Made by a program: the position numbers and the translations under genes
The notes under the pieces: generated by a model
Seen by the model: only the letters and a program-made list of their open reading frames with translations
The model's database searches: none
What the model was told of the DNA's origin: nothing
Source: UBA1876 sp964515395
GTDB lineage: Bacteria > Synergistota > Synergistia > Synergistales > Thermovirgaceae
DNA: 17,351 nucleotides
Assembly (NCBI GenBank): GCA_964515395.1
Contig: CAZERC010000028.1
Location: 1 to 17,351, forward strand
Direction of reading: 5' to 3'
Shown: positions 1 to 6,783 of the stretch, one piece after another
Position numbering within the stretch: position 1 is the stretch's first letter
How the letters are laid out: every line of letters begins with the position of its first letter

Positions 1-1107
1 GTCAGCGCTCTGGTCGCGTGGGGTGACGTCCTTGTTTCAGCAACGGGAACGGTGACGGCTTTATCCGATGACGGCAAATTCATTGCTTTCGCCCATCCAT
101 TCATGAGCAGAGGAAATGTCTCCTTCCCTTTGGCGGAAGCATGGGTGCATGACGTCATTCCGAGCCTTCAGGCTCCCTTCAAAATCGGGTCGCCCCGGGC
201 AATCATCGGTATCGTAACCCAGGACAGGCCACAAGGCATCGGCGGACAAATCGGAAAATTCGCACCGACCGTTGACGTCTCGGTGACCCTGAAAGACGTG
301 GATGCCGCTAGAGAAAAAACAAAACGGTTCCACATGGTTTACGACCCGTATCTCGTGGCCGAGATCTTTCCTGATCTCGTTATGGGGCTTGTCGACAACA
401 CCTGGGGGCAAAAACGGGAGGGAACAGCGAGAATTGCCTTCGAAGTGGAGGGAGGCAATCTCGTTTCCGGCTGGCAACGGACCAACATGTTTTACTCCGA
501 AAAGGATATCACCAAGGATATGCTCCGTGAAACCGGTGAACTCGTAAAAGCCGTCACACTGAATCCCTTCCGTGAAATCAGCCCCCTGGGACTTCACATC
601 GATGTTGAAATGACTCGCAGGCCGCGGGTTCTTCTCATCGAGGACATTTCTGTTCCGGAAACTCCTCTGCAGCCTGGAGACAAGTTCAATGTGAAGGTCA
701 CGCTTCAACCTTACAGGAAAAAAGTTGAAGAAAAGACTTTTAGCCTGACTGTGCCGGAAGATGCACAGGGCCTTTGCGAAGTTGTCGTCAGGGGGGGCGG
801 CATCGACGAACCAGTGCAGGAGTCGCTCCTTGAAGGAAGGAGGACGATCAGGACTCTTGAAGGTCTCCTTCAGGAGATCGACGCCATGGAAAGAAACAAT
901 GAAGTCGTCGTGGAACTGAATTGTGATGCCGGCCCGGTACCTCCCTGGAAAAAAACGCCTGAGGAACGGGATTTCAGGCTTCTCAGCGAGATAAAGAAAG
1001 ATAAAATGGAAAAGGGGATCATGAGGGTGTTCCGTTCCAACTATTACGTTGACGGCCTCCTCCGCAGGGATATCCACGTCGCAGCGGAGCAGAAGGAGGC
1101 CTTTTAA
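1..1107 (+). CDS. SpoIVB/S55 peptidase-like envelope protein, 5'-truncated
   Basis: The frame is open from base 1, so the N-terminus lies outside the window; 368 residues are visible. Residues 8-34 (GDVLVSATGTVT, then AFAHPF) match the S55 (SpoIVB) core, where the consensus is an AFGHP-like motif holding the catalytic histidine (here His32). Residues 70-86 (IVTQDRPQGIGG) are a second typical S55 segment. Residues about 208-265 (PGDKFNVKVTLQPYR, TFSLTVPEDA) look like an Ig-like beta sandwich, and the last 100 residues are charged and largely helical. I cannot find the GxSGSP-type serine motif of SpoIVB after the histidine, and the glycine before the histidine is alanine, so proteolytic activity is doubtful. 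The gene ends 18 bases before mlaE and is probably co-transcribed with it, which hints at an envelope role. The family is fairly secure; the function is not known. Confidence 0.72.
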   Translation, partial: VSALVAWGDVLVSATGTVTALSDDGKFIAFAHPFMSRGNVSFPLAEAWVHDVIPSLQAPFKIGSPRAIIGIVTQDRPQGIGGQIGKFAPTVDVSVTLKDVDAAREKTKRFHMVYDPYLVAEIFPDLVMGLVDNTWGQKREGTARIAFEVEGGNLVSGWQRTNMFYSEKDITKDMLRETGELVKAVTLNPFREISPLGLHIDVEMTRRPRVLLIEDISVPETPLQPGDKFNVKVTLQPYRKKVEEKTFSLTVPEDAQGLCEVVVRGGGIDEPVQESLLEGRRTIRTLEGLLQEIDAMERNNEVVVELNCDAGPVPPWKKTPEERDFRLLSEIKKDKMEKGIMRVFRSNYYVDGLLRRDIHVAAEQKEAF

Positions 1108-1125
1108 CGGGGAAGGAGTCCTCCC

Positions 1126-1902
1126 TTGAGGCTTTTGACGTGGATCGGGAAGAATGTGACGAACCTTCTGGAAACACTTGGTACCTACGGGATTTTTTTC
1201 TGGAAAATCACACGGGGTGTTTTCGGGGCCACCTGGAGCAGGCGGGATCTTTTCGACCAGCTTGAACGCATAGGCGTCAACTCGATACTGGTGGTTTCCA
1301 TCACCAGTGCCTTTACCGGCATGGTCATGGCCGTCCAGACACTTGACCAGTTCGTTCGTTTCGGAGCCTCCGGCTATATCGGTGGTGTCATCGCACTGAG
1401 CCTGGTGAGAGAAATGTCACCTGTCCTCACAGGTCTCGTCGTGAGTGGAAGGGTCGGTGCCTCTATGGCCGCCGAGATCGGCTCCATGAAAGTCACCGAG
1501 CAGCTGGACGCCCTCAGGGCGTTCGGACTTGATGATATCGTCTTTGTCGGAGCACCCAGAGTTCTTGCAAGTCTCCTCATGGTCCCTGTCCTCACCGCTT
1601 TTTCTTTTTTCATCGGAATTGGTGGCGGCGCGGTCTATGTTGCCGCTCATGGCATCAATCTTCATGTTTTCCGGCGTTCCATTGAAGCGCTGATGGTTCC
1701 ATCGGATATTTGGGGGGGGCTGGTCAAGGCACTGGTTTTCGGCGCGCTCATCTCAATTTCAGCCTGCTCCCAGGGGTTCATGACCAGCCAGGGCGCCAAA
1801 GGGGTCGGAGTCGCAACCACGAGGGCGGTTGTCTGGGGCAACATGCTGATACTGGTATTCAACTACATTCTTTCGGCCCTTCTTTTTGGAGGTGCCGCCT
1901 GA
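1126..1902 (+). CDS. mlaE: MlaE-family ABC transporter permease (phospholipid/MCE transport)
   Basis: This is the integral inner-membrane permease of an MCE-type lipid transporter, working with the MlaF ATPase and MlaD. It has 258 residues, the usual family length. Residues 93-134 carry the MlaE hallmark: LVREMSPVLTGL, then GRVGASMAAEIGSM and EQLDALRAFG, the region that contacts the ATPase. Hydrophobic segments lie near residues 51-72, 86-106, 145-175, 195-215 and 235-255. The start is TTG at 1126, chosen because AAGGAG at 1113-1118 sits seven bases upstream; no better start is visible. The TGA stop shares one base with the mlaF ATG (TGATG), so the two are probably translationally coupled. 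No MlaB (STAS) partner is encoded here. Confidence 0.93.
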   Translation: MRLLTWIGKNVTNLLETLGTYGIFFWKITRGVFGATWSRRDLFDQLERIGVNSILVVSITSAFTGMVMAVQTLDQFVRFGASGYIGGVIALSLVREMSPVLTGLVVSGRVGASMAAEIGSMKVTEQLDALRAFGLDDIVFVGAPRVLASLLMVPVLTAFSFFIGIGGGAVYVAAHGINLHVFRRSIEALMVPSDIWGGLVKALVFGALISISACSQGFMTSQGAKGVGVATTRAVVWGNMLILVFNYILSALLFGGAA

Positions 1903-2669
1903 TGAGTGAAGCGATCGTTTCCCTTCGAAAGGTATCTGTTTCATTTGAGCGGAAGAGGGTACTTCACAATGTAAACCTCGAGATGCAAAGCGGCGAAACG
2001 ACATGCCTTTTGGGTACCTCGGGATGCGGAAAGACGACTACTCTTCGTGTTATTGCCGGTCTTCAGAGGTTCGAAAGCGGAGAAGCCACTCTTTTCGGGG
2101 AAAAAATCCTCCCCGAAACACCGGAAAAAAATATCGTTCCCCTCAGGAGGCGTCTCGGCGTGGTCTTCCAGAATGGAGCCCTCTTCGATTCAATGACGGT
2201 GGGACAGAATATCGGCTTTCCTCTACAATATTGCAAGGGAATTACGGAAACGGAAAGAATCGAAAGGTCTGTATCGGAAATGCTGCAACATGTCGAGCTG
2301 GGCGATATCGGCGGAATGTTTCCGGCCGAACTTTCGGGCGGAATGAGAAAGCGTGTCGCCATCGCGAGAGCATTGATACATGAGCCGGAGGTCCTGTTGC
2401 TAGATGAGCCGACTACCGGCCTCGACCCTGTGACTGCCCGTCATATCGACAAACTCCTTTATGACCTTGGACACAAGTTCAAGGTTGCTGTACTTGTTGT
2501 AACGCACGATCTTGTTTCGGCTCTTGGAATAGGTGACAATCTCATACTTATGGAATCCGGAGGAATCGCCTGGGAAGGTTCCCGCCAGGAATGGGTCTCT
2601 TCAAGGGATCGGCCTGTCCGGCGTTTCGCGTGGGGACTGCATTCCATCAGGGAGGAAAGCCACCCATGA
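1902..2669 (+). CDS. mlaF: MlaF-family ABC transporter ATP-binding protein
   Basis: This is the cytoplasmic ATPase that powers MlaE/MlaD lipid transport, 255 residues long. Visible motifs are Walker A GTSGCGKTT (38-46), Q-loop VVFQNGALFDSMTV (87-100), the signature LSGGM (144-148; methionine in place of the common glutamine is usual in MlaF-type proteins), Walker B LLLDEP (165-170) and the H-loop His202. The frame stays open upstream inside mlaE, but ATG at 1902 is the sensible start. It overlaps the mlaE stop by one base and yields the expected N-terminus MSEAIVSLRKVSVSF. The 3' end overlaps the mlaD start by four bases (ATGA). Confidence 0.94.
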   Translation: MSEAIVSLRKVSVSFERKRVLHNVNLEMQSGETTCLLGTSGCGKTTTLRVIAGLQRFESGEATLFGEKILPETPEKNIVPLRRRLGVVFQNGALFDSMTVGQNIGFPLQYCKGITETERIERSVSEMLQHVELGDIGGMFPAELSGGMRKRVAIARALIHEPEVLLLDEPTTGLDPVTARHIDKLLYDLGHKFKVAVLVVTHDLVSALGIGDNLILMESGGIAWEGSRQEWVSSRDRPVRRFAWGLHSIREESHP

Positions 2670-3940
2670 ACAGGGAAATGAGGGTCGGAATCGCTGTTTT
2701 GCTTGCATTGATTTTCGCCGGCACTCTTGTGTTCATAAGCGGAGGCAGCAGGCTCCGTCAAGAGGGATACAAGCTGGATGTTGTTTTTAAAGACGCCATG
2801 GGCCTTGTGAAAGGCGCACCCGTCCTGGTTTCCGGTATCGAATCAGGCAAGGTGTCCGACCTGAAATTACTCGAACGCGGAGTATTGGTGGAACTGGAGA
2901 TCGAACAGGGTACACATATTCCCGAGGACAGCCTCTTCAGCATTGATATGGGTGGCTTGCTCGGTGAGCCACGTGTGACCGTCAGACGTGGAACATCATC
3001 TGTCTACATGAAACCCGGTGACAAAAGCGTGGGAACGATCCCGCCCTCCTTCGACGAACTCATGGCAGAAGCCAGTGGAAGCCTGAACGAAATAAAAGTG
3101 ACATTCCAGAACGTCAACGACTTTCTCTCCGACCTTTCGGAAGCGACATCAAAATTGGAGGCGTTCCTCGACGATACGGCTAAATCCGTCAGGGATACGA
3201 GCCTTTCGATCCAGAGCCTGGCGAATCGCATAGAAGGAGTCGTAAACGAAAACCGGGAGGGGCTTTCAAAGGCGGTCACGAAACTCCGCGACCTTTCAGT
3301 CCGCCTTGATGATATGGCCCGACGCTTCGATGAAGAAGGTCCATCGGGGCGGGATGTAAGGCTTGCCGTCCAGAAGGTCGGGATGGCGGCCCAGGAAATC
3401 GAGTCAATGGCACGTTCGCTCCGTGGTTTCCTGGAGGGTGGCAAAGGCGAGGGGACTCCCTTTACGATGAACGAAGTAGGCGAGTTGTTTGAAAAAACAG
3501 ACAGGATCATGTCGCTTTTCGACGAGATCGACATCACTTCTGAAGTTGCCCTCCATGGTGTCAGTTCAGGGTATTCAAAGCGTGATGTGGTTCTCGATGC
3601 GCGCATTCTTTTTGAAAGGGGAAGCAGCCCATATTCGTTTCTTTTGGGAGCCCAGGACATTGGCGACAGACAGGGCGGAACGGCGGCTCTGGGTTACTCG
3701 ACGGACTTCGCCAGGTTTTGGGCCGGAGCCGTTCATGGATATCCGGGGACCGGTGTCGCCTTCAACGACGATTTTTCAGGAGGACCCTTTTCCGTTAGTG
3801 CCCAATGGTGGGACGAATCCGGCGGGAGCTGGTCGGCGGAAAGCCGCCTCAAACTCGGTGAAAAATGGGGTGCCTTTTACAAGTATCAGGACAGGGATCC
3901 AGAGGAACGGCATTCCGTCGGAGTCTTCTATCGATTCTGA
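2666..3940 (+). CDS. mlaD: MlaD/MCE-domain lipid transport protein with C-terminal beta-barrel-like domain
   Basis: This is the periplasmic substrate-binding component of the MlaEFD transporter, 424 residues, much longer than a simple MlaD of about 180. Order of parts: one N-terminal membrane anchor (7-24, IAVLLALIFAGTLVFI); an MCE domain (about 36-115, with VFKDAMGLVKGAPVLVSGIESGKV, shown here only as key positions 40-63); a long helical, coiled-coil-prone stretch (about 130-285); and a C-terminal segment (about 288-424) of alternating polar and hydrophobic strands rich in Gly and aromatics. It ends in HSVGVFYRF, with a terminal Phe like outer-membrane protein beta-signals. This fits a protein anchored in both membranes. 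The start is ATG 2666, with GGAGG at 2651-2655 and an ATGA overlap with mlaF; an ORF extending further upstream is unlikely to be used. MCE assignment is secure; the barrel is inferred from pattern. Confidence 0.9.
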   Translation: MNREMRVGIAVLLALIFAGTLVFISGGSRLRQEGYKLDVVFKDAMGLVKGAPVLVSGIESGKVSDLKLLERGVLVELEIEQGTHIPEDSLFSIDMGGLLGEPRVTVRRGTSSVYMKPGDKSVGTIPPSFDELMAEASGSLNEIKVTFQNVNDFLSDLSEATSKLEAFLDDTAKSVRDTSLSIQSLANRIEGVVNENREGLSKAVTKLRDLSVRLDDMARRFDEEGPSGRDVRLAVQKVGMAAQEIESMARSLRGFLEGGKGEGTPFTMNEVGELFEKTDRIMSLFDEIDITSEVALHGVSSGYSKRDVVLDARILFERGSSPYSFLLGAQDIGDRQGGTAALGYSTDFARFWAGAVHGYPGTGVAFNDDFSGGPFSVSAQWWDESGGSWSAESRLKLGEKWGAFYKYQDRDPEERHSVGVFYRF

Positions 3941-3985
3941 CCACCTCGCGTCGATTACTCAAGACCAGCGAATCCGACGGCAAAA

Positions 3986-4006
3986 GAGAAAAAACGATTT
4001 TTTCTC
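3986..4006 (+). terminator. AT-rich perfect hairpin between mlaD and tmk (possible terminator)
   Basis: Nine-base arms GAGAAAAAA (3986-3994) and TTTTTTCTC (3998-4006) are exact inverted repeats around a CGA loop. The T-run lies inside the 3' arm rather than after a GC-rich stem, so this is not a classical intrinsic terminator. It is the only structure in the 104-base gap between mlaD and tmk, and it could separate the envelope block from the replication block or attenuate readthrough. Confidence 0.3.
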
Positions 4007-4044
4007 GGACGTAATTGTTTACCGACTTCAAGGGGGACGCAAGG

Positions 4045-4698
4045 GTGTTTATCACACTTGAAGGCATAGATGGTGCCGGTAAGACTACACAGGCGAGGAT
4101 TCTGGAAGAGCTCCTGGGGGAAGTTTCGGAAGGCCGACCCATCCTGAGGACGAGGGAACCCGGCGGTTGGGAAGGTGGAGAAGCACTACGAATGCTTATC
4201 ATCAAAGAGCACTTCCGCCACCCCTGGACGGAGGTCCTACTCTTCATAGCCGACAGATGCGAACATGCCAGGCGGGTTATCCTTCCGGCACTGAAGCGGA
4301 ATGAAATCGTCCTGTGCGAACGATACAACGACTCGACCCTCGCCTACCAGGCATGGGGGAGAGGGCTTTCCCTGGATGGCGTACGACAAGTGATTCTTTC
4401 AACGGACCTCCCGGAACCCGATCTCACCTTCTGGCTTGACCTGGATGTGGAAACGGCCCTTGAACGAATCTCCAGAAGAGGAAAACCCGACAGGATCGAG
4501 TCGGACAGGAAGCTCCTCAGTCGAATCTCTGCCGGATACCGATCACTTTGGGAAAAGGAACCGCAAAGGATTCGAAGGATCAACGCCGGCGGAACGACTG
4601 AAGACACCGCAAAAAAGATTGAAAATGAGCTCCGTTGCTATATGTCTGCATTAATGGCCCGTGAAGGAGGCAACGGCAGTCGAGCCGGGAAAAGCTGA
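4045..4698 (+). CDS. tmk: Thymidylate kinase
   Basis: Phosphorylates dTMP to dTDP with ATP in the cytoplasm, an essential step of dTTP synthesis. It has 217 residues, normal for bacterial Tmk. The P-loop is GIDGAGKTT (7-15). The dTMP-binding segments follow: TREPGGW (36-42) and the ERYNDSTLAYQ segment (about 92-102; consensus DRYxDSxxAYQ). An Arg-rich lid, RISRRGKPDRIE, lies around 145-156. The frame is open from TTG 4015, but GTG 4045 is preferred because it gives the family's usual opening MFITLEGIDG and has AGGGGG at 4031-4036 eight bases upstream. holB begins 15 bases after the stop, so the two are in one operon. Confidence 0.95.
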   Translation: MFITLEGIDGAGKTTQARILEELLGEVSEGRPILRTREPGGWEGGEALRMLIIKEHFRHPWTEVLLFIADRCEHARRVILPALKRNEIVLCERYNDSTLAYQAWGRGLSLDGVRQVILSTDLPEPDLTFWLDLDVETALERISRRGKPDRIESDRKLLSRISAGYRSLWEKEPQRIRRINAGGTTEDTAKKIENELRCYMSALMAREGGNGSRAGKS

Positions 4699-4713
4699 AA
4701 AAGGAGCAAAACA

Positions 4714-5475
4714 ATGCACGAACAGGACAATGACGTGATGGTTCCAGCCGAGATGCTTGAATCCCTGGCTGCTGCATTGGATACGAGCCAAAGCGTCGCC
4801 ATCGTTGCACCGAAACCCCTTCAGGGGAAATTGGCTATCAGGTTCGCATCACGTGCTCTCTGCCACGCAGGAGACGGCGCCGACGGGTGCCCTTCCTGCC
4901 TTGCGTGGAACGGTGAAAATCATCCCGATCTCATCACGACAGGCGCACCTGAACAGGCACCCGGGATTGAAGACTGCCGGCGTATATGGGAGGATGTTTC
5001 ATTGGTGCCTGTCGTCGGGGCATGTCGTCTTGCAGTGCTTTTCGGCTGTGACAGGCTTTCCCTTCCGGCTGCCAACAGCCTTCTGAAAATCACGGAAGAA
5101 CCTCCCGAAAGGGGACGTGTCCTTCTGGTTCTCGAGGAAGACAATCTCATACCAACCCTGAGAAGCCGGCTCCATGTCCTTACCTGCCATGGGGGACAGG
5201 AAAAGAACGCAGTCACGATGCCGCAGGGAACGGAAGATCTCCTCAAATGGATTGAATCCACCAAAAACAGGAAGCCTGCCGAACTCCTCGTGGAATTGGC
5301 CGACTGGGTACCGACCCTGGCAGGAAAGGGGCACCCCCTGGAGGCATCACGAATGGAACTTGCCAGAATCATGACTGAAAAAGCCAATCTTTCTACGGCA
5401 ATGATACAGGACCTGGTACATGAAGTCTTGCAGGAGGGATCGCAATTTGACGACATATTTGATGACCTTTGGTAA
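4714..5475 (+). CDS. holB: DNA polymerase III delta' subunit (clamp loader)
   Basis: This is the stator subunit of the clamp loader that places the beta clamp on DNA. It has 253 residues, shorter than the E. coli protein of about 330, so the C-terminal collar domain looks reduced. The Walker A position is degenerate (APKPLQGKL, 32-40), as expected for a non-hydrolysing delta'. The zinc-module cysteines appear at 50, 59 and 62 (C-x8-C-x2-C), but the expected fourth position is Trp65. SLPAANSLLKITEEPP (about 111-126) is the strongest family signature, followed by IPTLRSR (145-151). The start is ATG 4714 with AAGGAG at 4701-4706. Its position between tmk and ricT is the common bacterial arrangement and supports the call. 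Confidence 0.9.
   Translation: MHEQDNDVMVPAEMLESLAAALDTSQSVAIVAPKPLQGKLAIRFASRALCHAGDGADGCPSCLAWNGENHPDLITTGAPEQAPGIEDCRRIWEDVSLVPVVGACRLAVLFGCDRLSLPAANSLLKITEEPPERGRVLLVLEEDNLIPTLRSRLHVLTCHGGQEKNAVTMPQGTEDLLKWIESTKNRKPAELLVELADWVPTLAGKGHPLEASRMELARIMTEKANLSTAMIQDLVHEVLQEGSQFDDIFDDLW
5432..5438 (+). promoter_or_regulatory. Ribosome binding site deciding the ricT start
   Basis: AGGAGGG lies inside the 3' end of holB, eight bases before TTG 5447. It favours that TTG over the in-frame ATG at 5462, which has no well-spaced Shine-Dalgarno sequence, and over the further upstream ATG at 5420. Confidence 0.6.
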
Positions 5476-6727
5476 ACCGAGGTTCCTGGGAGTACTCGAA
5501 TCCGAATACAATCTTGAGAAAGCGACCAGAATAGTCGTTTCTTCAGCACGAGGGACTGAATTGGCCCTGAACATCGGGCCATCGGATCCTGAAAAAGTCG
5601 CAGCGTGCAGGAAGCGTCTTCTTGGCGCTCCAACGGATTCACAGGCCAAGGGCGGAGAACCGCCGTTCCAGGACCTTGACTTCGAGCGCATTGCAACAGG
5701 GGACGACATTGAAACCAGACAGCACCAGGAAAAGGAAGAGGAGCAAATCCTGATTTCCGCAAGGAAAATGCTTCGGGAACACAAACTCCCAATGAAACTG
5801 GTCGACGTTGAATATCTTCTGGATGCAAAGAAGCTTTTTTTCTATTTTACTGCGGAACAGCGGATCGATTTCAGGGCTTACGTGCGGGATCTTGCAAGGG
5901 CCTTCAAGACACGTATCGAACTCAGACAGATAGGTGTACGAGACGAGGCGAAAGTTGTCAAGGGACTGGCGCCGTGCGGTATGCCATGTTGTTGTTCCTA
6001 CTGGCTGGAGCGTTTTGATCCCATCTGCATCAAGATGGTCAAGGAACAGAACCTGGCCCTGAACCCGGCAAAGATCTCCGGAATCTGCGGAAGGCTCATG
6101 TGCTGCATGGCCTTTGAACACGACATGTACCACGAACTTTGGCAAAACCTTCCCAACCCGGGGACCAAAATTAAAACACCAGGTGCAAACTACATCCTTT
6201 CCAGTGTTGACATCCGTTCCCAGTCTGTCCATGTTTTTCACCCAGAAAAAGGTGAAATAGTGGTGGCAGTAAAAGATTTCGATGACTTCAAGGCGTGTGT
6301 CCAGGAAGGGAAAACCTGGGAAGGCGGCAATGCCGAAAAGGTTGCACAAAAGGAATTGACCCAGGAAATGACAATGAACGGGAACGACGTTGCAGTAATG
6401 GAAGATCAAGCCTGCCAAAAGGATTCCCGAAGCAGCGAAGCCCTTCCGCCTGGAGAATCACGTCCTGAAAGAAAGGACAAGAGGCAACAAAACGGCAAGG
6501 AAGAAGAGACTTCATCACCGAAAACAGAGGAGAAGAAAAAAAGGCGACGCTCCTCACGAAAGAAATCAAGACGCAAAAAAGCAGGAACCGGCGCTTCCCC
6601 GGATGAAAGCCCGACAAGCGCCCAGGGGGACAAAAAGGAAAAGCCTTCTGATAAAAACGGCATACAGGGAAAATCCAGACGCCGCAGACCCAGGAAAAGA
6701 AATCGGCCGTCCCGGGACCAGAAATAA
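5447..6727 (+). CDS. ricT: PSP1-domain protein RicT (YaaT-like) with long basic tail
   Basis: The PSP1 family includes Bacillus RicT/YaaT, part of the RicAFT (Y-complex) that binds iron-sulfur clusters and helps RNase Y process mRNA. It has 426 residues from TTG 5447. The PSP1 core spans about 1-285: RIELRQIGVRDEAKVV (156-171), the first cysteine group around 177-183 (PCGMPCCC), KMVKEQNLALNPAKISG (196-212) and the second group CGRLMCC (214-220). Cys181 and Cys194 are extra relative to the usual GRPLCC and SIKM sequences. Residues about 300-426 are low-complexity; 340-426 are strongly Lys/Arg-rich, with two clusters (363-378 and 409-420), and look disordered and suited to nucleic-acid binding. 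It overlaps holB by 29 bases. No RicA or RicF is seen here. Confidence 0.88.
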   Translation: MTTYLMTFGKPRFLGVLESEYNLEKATRIVVSSARGTELALNIGPSDPEKVAACRKRLLGAPTDSQAKGGEPPFQDLDFERIATGDDIETRQHQEKEEEQILISARKMLREHKLPMKLVDVEYLLDAKKLFFYFTAEQRIDFRAYVRDLARAFKTRIELRQIGVRDEAKVVKGLAPCGMPCCCSYWLERFDPICIKMVKEQNLALNPAKISGICGRLMCCMAFEHDMYHELWQNLPNPGTKIKTPGANYILSSVDIRSQSVHVFHPEKGEIVVAVKDFDDFKACVQEGKTWEGGNAEKVAQKELTQEMTMNGNDVAVMEDQACQKDSRSSEALPPGESRPERKDKRQQNGKEEETSSPKTEEKKKRRRSSRKKSRRKKAGTGASPDESPTSAQGDKKEKPSDKNGIQGKSRRRRPRKRNRPSRDQK

Positions 6728-6783
6728 AAACCGCCTTGGTGTATGAAGCAGCCATGAATTAATGTTTTCGGGGAGTGTCTGTA

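Noticed and set aside
61..1077. Long minus-strand ORF (338 codons) opposite the S55-like gene
   Set aside because: It mirrors a plus-strand gene with clear family motifs; its own translation shows no recognisable domain, and antisense openness is expected from the codon bias.
4920..5828. Minus-strand ORF of 302 codons across holB and ricT
   Set aside because: Spans two genes with strong motifs, is rich in Ser/Arg/Pro with no domain, and lacks a good start context.
5639..6418. Minus-strand ORF of 259 codons inside ricT
   Set aside because: Complement of the conserved PSP1 core; no independent support.
6736..6765. Possible ftsY promoter TTGGTG-18-TAATGT
   Set aside because: Only about three of six matches in each box; no better than chance.
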